Source: Hysterangium stoloniferum
Taxonomy: Eukaryota > Basidiomycota > Agaricomycetes > Hysterangiales > Hysterangiaceae
Direction: 5' to 3'
DNA length: 64,000 nucleotides
Assembly (NCBI GenBank): GCA_015178975.1
Contig: WHVD01000034.1
Location: 186,001 to 250,000, forward strand
The stretch's first letter is position 1. Each line of letters opens with the position of its first letter. A program made the translations under genes and the position numbers. The notes beneath the pieces were generated by a model, which was not told the DNA's origin, made no database searches, and saw nothing but the letters and a program-made list of their open reading frames with translations. Shown here one piece after another: positions 11,897-23,049 of this stretch.

Positions 11897-14024
11897 AGTT
11901 ATTGAAAATGTTGATCAATTTCTTGGGGTGCATATGAGATGTCACTCCAACTAGGGCTCATAGCCAACTTCGAAATCAGTGAAATAAGAAACAAAATTTG
12001 AATTAATATTTATGCAGTCTTTCTTATGCACATGCATGATTGAGAGACAACTGAGGCAAAAATCTCAAACCTTGGGGTTGGGCATGCTATAGGGCAGGGA
12101 GATATATATGGGACTATATATGCAGCCATTTATGCTCTAATTGTTCCAGTTTAGTTGCCACTTAGCCCATTATTCTATGTAATTATCAACACCCCTCTCT
12201 GGATACCAAATGATGTCTCTCAGTATACTTTCAGCTTTTTGTGAGAGTGTGGTATAAAATGTGGGCCTTGTTGAAAGGTTCATGCACTTTAATGTTAATA
12301 GCATGACATAAAGAAACACATTTCTGACTCAGTTCTACTATAGCAAAGAACTTTGTAGTTAAATTCATCATTTTTGCATGCTTCCAGAAATGATTTGTGC
12401 AATATGGCAACCCAGGTCTGCCCAACCCCATTTAAGAGTAATATATCAAGTTGTATACACAACTGCTGAAGTGCTCTGGAATAATAATTTTTCATCATTA
12501 CTTTGGTTGGTTTTCCCTGGCATGCAATCTTTGGAGCTTGGACATGTTGGATTATGCAAGCCATTATAGTCCAGTGTAGTCAGAATCTTTGCAGGTTCAA
12601 GAACAAAAGGATGTCTCTAATCAATTATATTGTTAATTGTTCCTTCATCTATTGTCTCAAAGACTTCCCATCACATTCCATATAATATTTCTTTTGTTGC
12701 CACCTTTTCTTTTGTTTGTAGATAGCTTAAATACAAGCCATCCTAGATAGTGTCACCTCAGGGATTTGGCCTTCATTGCACCAATACTGAGGTGAGATCC
12801 TACTCATTGATACTTTATTTAGTTCTTCTTGCTTATTGTGTCTACCTAGTTATTGTCTTATATCTAGTATTTCACACTTTCATTTCTCACAGGACATGCA
12901 TTATATGCACTTCACAGTTCATATAGCTCATAAAAGTCACTAATGTCCTGAAATGTAAAATGATAGACATGAGGGATATAAAGGATGACTAAATTAGGGA
13001 AAAATTGCAGCCAGCTTCAAAGAAAACTTGCTTGTTGACCAAGCTCACTTTAAGTACCATTTATTGATGTATTTGATTGGCTATTTGAAATATTGTACAG
13101 TTTCAGACATAAAGCTGTTTGTTACATAAGATACATTGGTGCTCAATATAGCCTGGGAGCTAGTCGGTTCCATTCATTGGACATCCATATATGATATTCA
13201 TTAGACTGCCATCAGAATACTTGATACCCCAGTGCTTCTTTGGTTTTGCACTCACAAACTTGAGTTTAGCATAAACAAGTTTCTAGTCAATTGGTACCAC
13301 TCGGCATGTCAGCAGTCAGATCTGGACGTTCACAGGTGATGTGACCACTTCGGAAGAGCTGCCAGACATATGTCCCCAGACTCTCCTGCAAAATGAGGGG
13401 GCCAATATTTACTGTGATGTATGGCCCTAGTTGGCATAATTCACAATGCATGCTTCAGATATCAACTGACTTGTCCAGTGCTGAATTGACAAAAATGAAC
13501 AACATTGGTTTACAAATGTGGCTACAGAAAGATCAACAAGTAATGTATCCCCTTAACAACAGCACCATTATTGAGGCTGTTCTCTGCAAATATGATATCC
13601 TTCTCTGTTGGGGATCTTGTACATATTTACTGCCGGCCCCAACTTCAAACAGGTAATGCCCTGTCACATCTCGTTCTGTCTGGTGCTGAAACACATCCTT
13701 ACCTTCCTGCTAGGCCTCAAACTTCATCTAGCCTTTCAAACCATCTAACCCACCAATGGCTGTGGTGTCGCAAGTTCATCAGACAGGTTAACTGAACATA
13801 CACTGTTTGCAATGTGGCAGGACATATCAAAGTTATCACTCCTACTGCAAATCAAAGTGTGTGAACCTTGACTGGCCACCTTCCACACAACATAACCACA
13901 TCCTTACCGGTCACAGACCCAAGTACTACATCCTTTGTTTCCACCATCGTTACTGGTGGGAAAACAAAGTGCCCCTTCTTTCTGAAAGCATAAACATCTT
14001 GTTTGAAATGCATATCACAGGAAC
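11897..14024. other. Unassigned DNA
   Basis: Short frames (under 90 codons) overlap on both strands around 12295-12685 and 13393-14031 without recognisable motifs or a consistent exon structure. No element ends were identified. Confidence 0.4.
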
Positions 14025-14720
14025 TTCATAGGAGGTCAGTTCGTTGAAAGTCACAGACAGAATGGATCGAGGTTTTAGACCCTGTTTGTTCATTCCGACC
14101 TCTCTTGAGATGCAGAATTCTGACGTGGACCATAGGCCACCCAAACTCTTATCACTCAGGTGCCTCAGACTACTCCCACCGAGTTTGAACAGGCTGTAGC
14201 CGCTGCATCCATGGCCTTTAAGACGTGGAGTCGTACAAGTGTTTTAACCAGGCAGTGCTTTGTGCTTGAGTTCGTAGCAATTAACACATTAGCAGCCTGA
14301 GTTGCTGAACAGAATATCATCCAGGCTCCAGCAATTGATTCGCGAAAATCAGGACAGAATAGCAGAGTCCATCATGCTGGAGCAAGGCAAAACCTTCGCT
14401 GGTGCGATTTTGAGTCAATCTGTGAGATGGCATATACTAACATTTACATATATGGGAAGATGCACAAGGTGACATTTTGAGAGGTTTGCAAGTTGTAGAG
14501 ATGTAGCATTTCACTCCAATGCTATGCCCATATAGCTCTAATTTAATTCAAAAAATAGGGCCACAGGCATTACTTCGACGCTCATGGGAGACAAAATTGA
14601 AGGTATTAAGACATTGAACTTCCCTCGTCTTGTATACTCACAGTGTCATTTTTTTTTAGTCAGTAGAGACATGGACACATACTCTCGACGGATCCCACTC
14701 GGTGTCTGTGGCATCATCCA
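14025..14720 (+). pseudogene. Methylmalonate-semialdehyde dehydrogenase (ALDH6 family), N-terminal fragment
   Basis: Pieces in order match the N-terminal third of this mitochondrial CoA-acylating aldehyde dehydrogenase of valine and propionate catabolism: GGQFVES (about 14033), VPQTTPTEFEQAVAAASMAF and TWSRTSVLTRQ (14158-14260), IMLEQGKTFAGA (about 14369), GDILRGLQVVE (about 14469), GITSTLMGDKIEG (about 14565) and RDMDTYSRRIPLGVCGII (about 14665). Two intron-like gaps remain, one GTATTA...TTTTAG at about 14602-14659 and one with a TACTAAC-like branch site near 14440, so it was copied as DNA and not from mRNA. Stops and frameshifts interrupt it, and the region that would carry the catalytic Cys is absent. 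Confidence 0.82.
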
Positions 14721-15643
14721 CCCCTCACTTACACATTCCACCTCATCCACCATTCGCAGAAAGGGTCATTATCACTAGCTGCAGGCATTCTTCAATTGGA
14801 CATACATATAATTAGTTGTCCTGTGACAAAAAGTGAGTACATAATTGCACGTATCACTGTTAAAACTGAGTATTATTAGTATTGGGTAGTCACACTGCCT
14901 CATGAACTCAGGTCTTTCACAGAAAAGCAAGTCGCTCACAATACTGTCATGAGACTCCAGACCCAATTCCACAGTCATCTTGTGTTCACTCAGACAGTCC
15001 GAGCTCATCTGTGGCAGAAGGATGCATCGCCAGACCTAGTACTATAAATTCCTCACTGATATATTTGAGTTCTGTGATGATTGCAACAACTATTTCCCCC
15101 CAAAGCTCATATTTTGGAATGTCAAGTCCATCACATTGATTGATTTTGACAGATGCTCATGCCAGAACTCTATACTCTTTCATCTCTGCTGCTCACTTTT
15201 TTTTTTCTTGTTTGCCTCAATCTTTTATTAATAGTTAAAAAAGTCAACATTCTTTTAAATTCATGATAATATATAATATACCAAGTAATGATGGGTGTCC
15301 TGCAGCATGCTGCCTAGAATCACTGTTTTTAAATATTGTTAGTTTAATGGAGTGGCTGGGGTCTTCTTGCATGACAAGCCAACCCTCGAGTCCGTTCACT
15401 TTTGATGCCATCAGGGACATCGGAGTGGTACCAATCGACTAGAAACTCAGTGTAAACTTACACTTTGACACTTTTTTCCCCTTCAATCCAACAAAAAGGG
15501 TAAGTCGTGTTCAATATAGAATGCTACAAGCTAACTCTCTGCCCTTCTTGTTCTTTAGATAAACAACACCATACAAAATGAGTACACTTGAGCTCAATGG
15601 CATGTTTGTTATTGTTGATGGGGTCATGGACTAATAGATCTTA
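14721..15643. other. Unassigned DNA, possible exons of the gene interrupted by the Tc1 element
   Basis: Exon-like fragments (for example LIFWNVKSITLIDFD near 15105, and a GTAAGT...TTTAG intron-like gap at about 15499-15559) occur on the plus strand. The Tc1 element has inserted at the TA at 15642-15643. No family recognised. Confidence 0.3.
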
Positions 15644-15852
15644 CAGTGACTCAAGGAACCCTTCCAATGTTTGGTACTTCAGATGTATATCCTTGATAAC
15701 TCAGAGGATAAAAATGCAGAGATATCAAAAATATTTTTGAGCATGCTCTATCATACATAGATTGTGGAAATACAATTTTATTACATAAGCTCCAAATATG
15801 GAAATACTACAAATATATATATACAGGAGACTCATTGGAAGGGTTTTTTGGC
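15644..15852 (+). repeat. Tc1 left terminal inverted repeat (209 bp)
   Basis: Near-identical in reverse complement to 18671-18879. Near its two ends lie inverted copies of an AACCCTTCCAATG motif (left end, and right end as CATTGGAAGGGTT), so each terminal repeat is itself bounded by a short inverted repeat. These may be paired transposase-binding sites. Confidence 0.9.
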
Positions 15853-16788
15853 CGGCAGCCTTGGAGGGTGTTTATAATTACTATAATCTCAAATATTTAC
15901 TAATAAAAGTCTTATTTTTACAAAACTCCATCTTTAAATAGTGATATCTATTCTGAAACAATTATATCATCAAAAAACAACCATCAGAAATAGTTCTCCA
16001 TATTACATCTTATACAACCCATAGTTATTTAACAAATTCCATTGTATATAATTTCCTTCCTTTTACAAATGCCTACTAATACTTTTATTAGTACTTTGTT
16101 TTTAAAGAGTTGTAGTTATTTCCATGTAAAATATGTAAAATATTATTGGAAATTTTTCATACCACAGCTGTCTTTATTAAGTAAAACCCCCTATATATTC
16201 TGGGTATGTTGAATCAAGTAGAAATCTGTTTAGATTGACAGATCTATTCCGAAGTAATACATATGTATTTAGAGGTGCCAATGATATACATATGCATGGA
16301 ATGGACTATTTAAAGGTATCTATTTTTTAAAAGTATTAGTGTTTCAAACTACTAATTTTTTTTATTGTCTACTTGTGTCCAGAAAGATTCATTAGTTTGT
16401 AATGTATGAGAGAGTTTAAAACTTTTTGAAAGTTTTAAAAACCAAATTATGTTTGAATCACATCCCAGATGTTTAAATGACCTTTAGAGTATATTAGAAT
16501 TTGGTATACTTAATAGTTTTCAGATATCCTTCCTTGATGACTATAAATACTTATAGTCATGTGACCTTGTTGATTGTTCACCTCCAGCTGGGTCCTATCA
16601 ACAAAATCACATGATGTCACATGATGTCACATGACCACATTGTGCTGGAGTATAAATACATGGCCTTTAGCAACTAGTAATGTCCCAATTCCCAAAATGT
16701 GCACTTTGTCTCTTGCCAGCCAGAATCATATCCTCTCACTGCTTGATGCTAGCCATACAGCTAGCCACATTGCAGCTCCTACTGGTTA

Positions 16789-17745
16789 TGTTAAGTTCCC
16801 AAACAAAGCTCCAGGGATATTCCCGCGGAGGTTTCCAGTAACTATTCCAAACACACACTTGCTTCCGGGAATAGTCCCACGGAGTCCCCGGGTAATAGGT
16901 CCCGGGAAAGTTCTGGGGATTATTAGTACAAGGAATGGTGATACGACTGAGATGGACTTGGCTTCAGCTTATAGGCTGCGCCCTCGTACACTCATTTGGG
17001 TGTCCATATTTCAAGCTGACAGAATGCATACAGGAAGATATAGATTCCGGAGTTCCCGTGGGAGTTCCGGGAATTGAGTGTGCAGACAGACAAGAGGACT
17101 AGAGACTGTTCAAGGATCAAACTTGTTCGGGGGAAAACTAGTTCGAGATTGAAACTGGATTCTAAGTACATGAATATAGCAGACTTATATAGACTGTGAA
17201 ATGTAATAATACCAAATCCGGTATTAATGAGAGGCAGAACTATTAAACATAAAACGAAACAAGTAAATACTAAACTGGGAATTAGGGACGGAATGGAACG
17301 GGAGCGGAGAACAAATCATGACAGATCATTTAACCATAACTGGAGCGGGGCTCAGTTAGAGGGGTTCTGGAAGTCTGGTCGGAGTCCGGTGGGTTTTCCG
17401 ATGACTAGTGTGTGAGACGCAGAGACAGATAACAGGAGCGGGGTTCTATGCTCTGTTAGAGGGGTTCCAGGAATCCGGTCGGAGTCCGGTGACTGGGACA
17501 TAAGACACAGAGTGTCGGGTGTACATAGAGTGGAGTCCGGAGTCCGGAGGAGTCCGAGGACTGGTGTATGAGACACAGAGGGTTAGGTGCAGACAGGTGG
17601 GGTGCATACAGAGAGTCAGGCATAAACAAGTTGACATGCGGGCTCCCGTGGGAACTCCGGTTGTTACTATACAATATAGAGGGTCGGGAGCATGTAGGAC
17701 AGGGTCCGGGGGCCCGGAGGCCCGCGGGTTTTCCGGTTCCTGACA
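16789..17745 (+). mobile_element. Solo LTR, family A (957 bp)
   Basis: It begins TGTTAAGTTC and ends CCTGACA, flanked by a perfect 5-bp duplication GGTTA (16784-16788, 17746-17750). It carries the family core GGCTTCAGCTTATAGGCTGC (from about 16959), shared with 24535-25357 and 40632-41194. The second half is rich in TCCGG-type repeats. It interrupts the Tc1 transposase, and no internal retrotransposon sequence remains. Confidence 0.92.
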
Positions 17746-17977
17746 GGTTATGGCATTGGCACAGTCTTTAGACTTTACTCCAAGCATTGTTGTCATCTTC
17801 TCTAAGTCCATTGGTGGTCACCCCTCCAAGCTTTCCCCTACCAATATTCACTATGCACAGCATCTCATCAGCTCTGGGAAGGCTGACACTACTTTTGATG
17901 TGGCCAAAGCTCTTAAGAATGTCACCAACCAGTCCATCTGTACCCAAACTGTGTGCAATAGTCTCAATATGGTTGGG

Positions 17978-18185
17978 GGTGCCTCAATAACCTTTCCAAT
18001 GTTTGGTACTTCAGATTTACATCCCTGATAACTCAGAGAATAAAAATGCAAAAATATTAAAGATATTTGTGAATATGCTCTATCATATCTATATTATGGA
18101 AATACAGTGCGATTACATAAGCTCCAAATATGGAAATACTACAAATATTTATATATAGGAGACTCATTGGAAGGGACTTTTTGTG
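17978..18185 (+). repeat. Third copy of the Tc1 terminal repeat, inside the transposase
   Basis: It runs in the same orientation as the left terminal repeat from GTGCCTCAATAACC to GGAAGGGACTTTTT, about 208 bp. It is more diverged than the two outer copies are from each other. It replaces the central transposase segment that encodes the first catalytic Asp. Confidence 0.85.
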
Positions 18186-18670
18186 AGGTTTGGAGATGGA
18201 TTTGTGATATTATGGGGCTACATGCTGTGGGAAGGACCTGGGTATTCTTTCAAGATAGATGAGAGGATGGATGGGTACCTTTATCGCAAGATTATGGAGG
18301 AGAATCTTCAAGCCAGCCTCAGCTATTATGGAAAATATGTGGGTAATGTTATCTTTCAGCAAGATCATGACTCTGAACACACCTGCAAGAAGGCCCAGAC
18401 TTGGTTTCAAGATAATGATTTTAATGTCATCCCATGGCCAGCACAGTCTCCAGACCTCAACCCCATTGAATACTTGTGGGATCATAAAAAGAGGAGGCTT
18501 AGGGATACTGGAGTTGTGGGAGAGGGTGGAGGAGGAATGGAACAAGATTGATGTAGAGGTGTGTCATAATTTGATTGAGAGTATGCCTAGAAGGGTTGGA
18601 GGTGTGTTGAAGGCAAAGGACAGCCATACTAAGTACTGAATATTAGTAGTTTTGTGGGTCAGAGTTGTTA

Positions 18671-18879
18671 GCCAAAAAACCCTTCCAATGAGTCTCCTGT
18701 ATATATATATTTGTAGTATTTCCATATTTGGAGCTTATGTAATGGCATTGTATTTCAACAATCTAGATATGATAGAGCATATTCACAAATATTTTTGATA
18801 TTTTTGCAATTTTCTCCTCTGAGCTATCAAGGATATACATCTGAAGTACCAAACATTGGAAGGGTTTTTTGAGTCACTG
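18671..18879 (-). repeat. Tc1 right terminal inverted repeat (209 bp)
   Basis: Reverse complement of 15644-15852, the same length, ending TGAGTCACTG next to the TA target. Confidence 0.9.
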
Positions 18880-18881
18880 TA

Positions 18882-20888
18882 TATCTTCATATCAGACACC
18901 AGTAAACTTGATTCTAATCAGGCTCACAAAGCAAAGGCTATTGCCACTGACAGTGCACATAGTCCATATAGCAAAGGTTGGCACATTCCCTCCCTTTTCC
19001 CTCCCATTCTGCTCAGTATTCATCTCACAGCAACAGATTTGGTCCCATTTTGGCCTTTTGTCCGACTACACAGCAGATCAATGTAGGCACTCTCTAACCC
19101 AGGTAAGCAATGGGTCATAGATCGCATGCCAGTTTATGAGGATATTCATGCATCATGGGGCATTGACAATGCAGAAGCCATCATATCCAAGAAAACAAAA
19201 CAAAAGGATTGGAAGAAAAGGCTTGCCACTGCCTATATGGATAACTGGCCAGATTTTATGTGGGATGAGGTAGTTGGTGAGAATCCCAGTCAATCCGCAC
19301 TGGATGTCACTCAGAAGGTCAGTCAACGTATTCACAAGCACAACTATACTCAAATATATCCCCATTTTAGTGACCAATAGTTTTTATTTCCAACTACATC
19401 AGCGATAGGGAGCACCAGAACCATGATAGCAATGATATACTCACATTGCTCTTCAAACGAGTCCAAAAGCCTGCAGCTAAAGATCTTTGGGCTGCTGAGA
19501 CCCAGGACTATGTGCAACTCGAAAAGGATGCACTCATTGAGATTGGGTGGACCCCTGGCTTGTCACGCAAGGCTGAGTTTCCTATGAAAATGAAAGCCAG
19601 ATCCCAACTTTTTGATGTTTTACCTTCCGAGAAACATGCCTATTGGGGAAAAAAGGCTGATGAAGCTAAAACTGCCATCCCAACCATGCCAGTAATATAC
19701 ACATCACTGTTGAAATCTCACTGATTTTTTTTAAATACAATAGTGATGAGCTTTATCAAAGTATCCCAAAGATATATGGGTTGATTGGAGATGCCTTGGC
19801 CAAGCAGCTAAACTTCAGTTCATTAGTCATGGCTGGGGGGAAGACATCAAAAGGCAATGCAGTATTTTATGTGTAAGCTGTACCTTTTTGTCTGATGTTG
19901 GTTGTATTATGTTGAATTTGGTATTGTAGAGAGGAATTTCAGTCACATACCACTGAGAATCCCTTCAAATTCATGGGAAATGATACTTGGAAAGGAATTG
20001 AAGGTGCATTCTGTGATTCAATTGCCCAGAATTCAAATGGTGAGTGAAAATTTACTTCATGACCTTGCTTTGCTAAGTATATTGGAATCTCAGTGCATAG
20101 AGATCAGGTTGAACAACTGTCAACCTGGAAACCCCTTGAACACTTCACTCTGCCTGTAACTGTGAAGCTGTCAGTTGCTCTATCCTTCAACAATGCGGGT
20201 GAGGTGATTTCCTCTGAGTCTGTTAAGTGCAAAGCACTCAAGAAGTATTTGGACGGTCTATATAGTATGTACTATACTTGATACAAGTTAACAAAAGAGG
20301 AGCTAATCAATATTGTAGCATTAATTCCTAGTCACAGATATGCCCACCAAAGGGGAAATGGTGTCCCCTGGGCTAGCATTTCTCGGGCAAATGGGGATAT
20401 AGGGCGATGGATTGATTCATCTCGTCTTGCCCACTCTAATTTCCCATTAGGACCACCTCATTTCATGAATGAGGCTGTCTTGGATGAGCTAATAATGTGG
20501 ATCTTGAAAGGTGAACAGGGTCTACTCCTCCCTGAACAGATGTTTGCATGGCTTGAGCAGAAACATGGGGTTCATCACACAACAGCTGTGCACGGCGCAG
20601 GTGAGTTTCATTGCACACTTATCACTCACATTTACCATACCATCACAGACACCGTAATCATGCTATCAAAAAGGCTGCAAAGATATCTCATTCATATGCT
20701 ACCAAAGGTAGCCATACAGATGACAGTATTGAGTCAATTGAGATGCCAGTGTTCTCCGGGTCTGAAACAGAATCTGAAGAAGCTGTTCTGTATGTACAAA
20801 CTACCAGCTATTATACCATTTACAATACGCCTATCAGTGAAACTTGGAAGCAATCCTTGAATCATTCATGTATGAAATGCATAACTGT
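18882..20888 (+). pseudogene. Unknown multi-exon gene relic, weakly HMG-box-like
   Basis: A series of plus-strand pieces has coding character but no complete frame: 19126-19377 (WGIDNAEAIISKKTKQKDW), 19446-19724, about 19740-20280, and 20285-20600 (VALIPSHRYAHQRGNG, GRWIDSSRLAHSNFP). The 19446-19724 piece reads KRVQKPAAKDLWAAE, then FDVLPSEKHAYWGKKADEA. This resembles the end of an HMG-box-like DNA-binding domain, a weak match made from memory. Intron-like gaps separate the pieces. The gene is cut upstream by the Tc1 element (host continues before 15642) and downstream by a small LTR element at 20889. It appears to resume at 22327-22520. It may itself belong to a larger transposon. Confidence 0.45.
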
Positions 20889-22326
20889 TGTAAGGGAGTG
20901 ACACTCCCTACACTGCGATTTGGTAATATTTGATCCCATTGTTCACCATTTCTCATTGTTCCACCCCTTGTTTTCACTCCTATTGTTCTCATTCCATTAT
21001 TCTCCACTTGTATATATTCTGTACATGTGGATTATAATATAGTAGTGGTTTCTCTAGTGTCTGTCTGCACCTGCAGCAGATACTAGTCTTACATATTGGA
21101 GCCCCACACTTGTCAAACCCCACCCTAAGATTAAGAGTCTTCTCGTACCAAGTCTCCACTTCTGCGTACCATTGTTGCGCCTGTCTCCAATTCAGGGTAC
21201 TATTGTGGCGTCTGTCTCATCCCCCGGTGCACCGTCGCGTTAAGCCATACTTCGGCGCACATTGTGTCTTCCCTTCGACGCCCCTGTTCAACTTGTCAAT
21301 GCATCTGCCCAATAATCGAAGCTCCTGCCCAATTGTCGATGTTCCTGCCCAATTGTCGATGTTCCTGCCCAATTGTCGACACCCCTTCAAATCGTCGTGT
21401 CGTGTCGCATCTCATTGTTGCGTCTCGTCGCATCATCGTTGTCTCATTGTGTTGTCTGCCCCTTTCTCTCAGCGCATGATCACATCGGTCTCATTCGTCT
21501 CCACACTCCCTTAAGAGACGTCAGCGCCTGTTGGCACCCGCACTTCCCCAATTAGATGACAATTATGACTGCCGTACACGCCCTGCGACCTCGCGTATAC
21601 GTGCCGCCGCTGCGCGTGCTCCCCGTGCACATACACCGCCACACACCCCCAGTGCACGTCCACATCAACGCCCCCTCATTCGTGTCACTCTTGTCCATCG
21701 GCGCATCCCGCGTCTGTTCCTTTCTATCGGCGCGCGTTCATTATCTGTCTCGTTCATCAGTGCACTTTTTGTCAGTCCTACACCCCATCCACATTTCGCC
21801 AGCTCTGTTCCACCCTGTCCCATCCACCTACAACCCTTTGCATCTCACACAAGCCTCTCAAAATCCTCATTTTTCTCGTCACTTATCCTGCCTCCGTGAG
21901 ACAAAGAAGCTATAAAGCAAGAAGTCAAAATTCAGCAGCGTCTGTGAGGCAAAGAGGCTAGAAAGCAAGAAGTCAAAATTCGGCAGTGCAGGAGGTACAA
22001 ATTTAATGATAATTAAAATGGTTTGACTGACAGCTTCTGGGATGCCCTTTCAAACTCTGATGGTAGGTTGACTGGGGACAGTCAACATTCAAGTGGCTGG
22101 GAGGTGTAAGGGAGTGACACTCCCTACATTGCGATTTGGTAATATTTGATCCCATTGTTCACCATTTCCCATTGTTCCACTCCCCTTGTTCTCACTCCTA
22201 TTGTTCTCATTCCATTGTTCTCCACTTGTATATATTCTGTACATGTGGATTATAATATAGTAGTGGTTTCTTCCCCATCACTCATTCTAGTGTCTGTCTG
22301 CACCTGCAGCAGATACTAGTCTTACA
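20889..22326 (+). mobile_element. Non-autonomous LTR retrotransposon (TRIM-like), 1.44 kb
   Basis: LTRs at 20889-21093 (205 bp) and 22105-22326 (222 bp) both begin TGTAAGGGAGTGACACTCCC and end AGTCTTACA. The right copy has a small extra segment. Flanking CTGT on both sides (20885-20888, 22327-22330) is a 4-bp target duplication. After the left LTR the sequence TGGAGCCCCAC fits a primer-binding site for a tRNA ending GTGGGGCTCCA. A GGGAGGTG purine tract precedes the right LTR. The 1-kb interior is pyrimidine-rich, holds short tandem repeats (CTGCCCAATTGTCGATGTTC near 21320-21380) and encodes no gag or pol, so it would need another element for mobility. Confidence 0.88.
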
Positions 22327-22330
22327 CTGT

Positions 22331-23049
22331 GCTGTTCTGCAAGTAAACAAATAGGGGAACTGGCAAGTTTGCTTTGTGAAATGCCACAGACTATTTTCCA
22401 TCATGAAAATGACTCATATCTCATTCTGGGCATCAGTATCCAATTTTATCATCACTGTAGTGCTACATTCACATAGCCACTAAGTTCTGTCATCTCTATT
22501 CTCAGACCTGCTGTGTGAGGAGTATGCTTTTACCACAGTTTCATTGTGGTAAAACACTCCTTTTATTTTATTTATATTTTGCACATTCTATTCATATTTA
22601 TCTATCTTTCATATTCTTCGAATATTCCATCATTTCATTAGTTCGAAGCATTGTGTATACTTGTGGGTGCACTCAGCACCAATTAGAACTCAGACACACT
22701 TTTACCCAAGCACCACCACTTGTAAGACATAAACTAGGTCTACTACGAGTGGTGATCAGGGTAACGTGTCAGCTACCATATAGGTAGCATTATCTGAACT
22801 ACTGAACACTTCTGGCCTCAAACTCTAACAGTCGAGGCCTCCACTCGAACCATCACACTCGTTGACTCCTTCGTCATCTCGTGCTCTTTCTCTCACTTTT
22901 TCTTATATTGCACCGAATAGGTCAATATTCTTCCTTTCTACTCATTTCTTTGTATATAGAACGGTCAGAACTTCCGCCACTCTTCACATGCTGTCTACCA
23001 TGAACATACTGTCTTGCAGATGGAATCTATTGGTAGTGTCTGTCTGCAC
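22331..23049. other. Unassigned DNA, possible continuation of the interrupted gene
   Basis: Short plus-strand frames (22515-22787, 22862-23119) have no recognisable motifs. The first 190 bp may continue the gene cut by the TRIM element. Confidence 0.35.

Larger units (their letters stand above)
16631..18640 (+). pseudogene. Tc1-family transposase relic
   Basis: The N-terminal helix-turn-helix part is split by the solo LTR. HTASHIAAPTGY ends at 16788, and after the LTR it continues as GIGT, a frameshift, then SKSIGGHPSKLSPTNI and NQSICTQTVCNSL (17751-17970). The catalytic part resumes at 18183 with ILWGYMLWEGPGY, then FQQDHDSEHT (second Asp), WPAQSPDLNPIEYLW (third acidic residue in the DDE/DDD triad) and the C-terminal LWERVEEEWNKID...NLIESMPRRV in another frame. 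The middle third, which should hold the first catalytic Asp (a WSDE-like motif), is missing. It is replaced by a terminal-repeat copy. The product cannot be active. Confidence 0.9.
15644..18879 (+). mobile_element. Tc1/mariner-type DNA transposon, dead and nested
   Basis: The element starts CAGTGACTCA and ends TGAGTCACTG, flanked by TA on both sides (15642-15643 and 18880-18881), as expected for this superfamily. It has 209-bp terminal inverted repeats and a plus-strand transposase relic. It is interrupted by a solo LTR (16789-17745, GGTTA duplication) and by an extra copy of its terminal repeat inside the transposase (about 17978-18185). Without the LTR it would be about 2.27 kb. Confidence 0.9.

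Noticed and set aside
11327..11954. Four overlapping open frames of 176-192 codons
   Set aside because: They are translations of the 9-bp tandem repeat in different frames. A 9-nt unit without a stop in a frame always stays open.
21110..21915. Overlapping Pro/His/Ser-rich frames of 119-134 codons
   Set aside because: They fall in the pyrimidine-rich interior of the TRIM element in three different frames, with no gag or pol motif.
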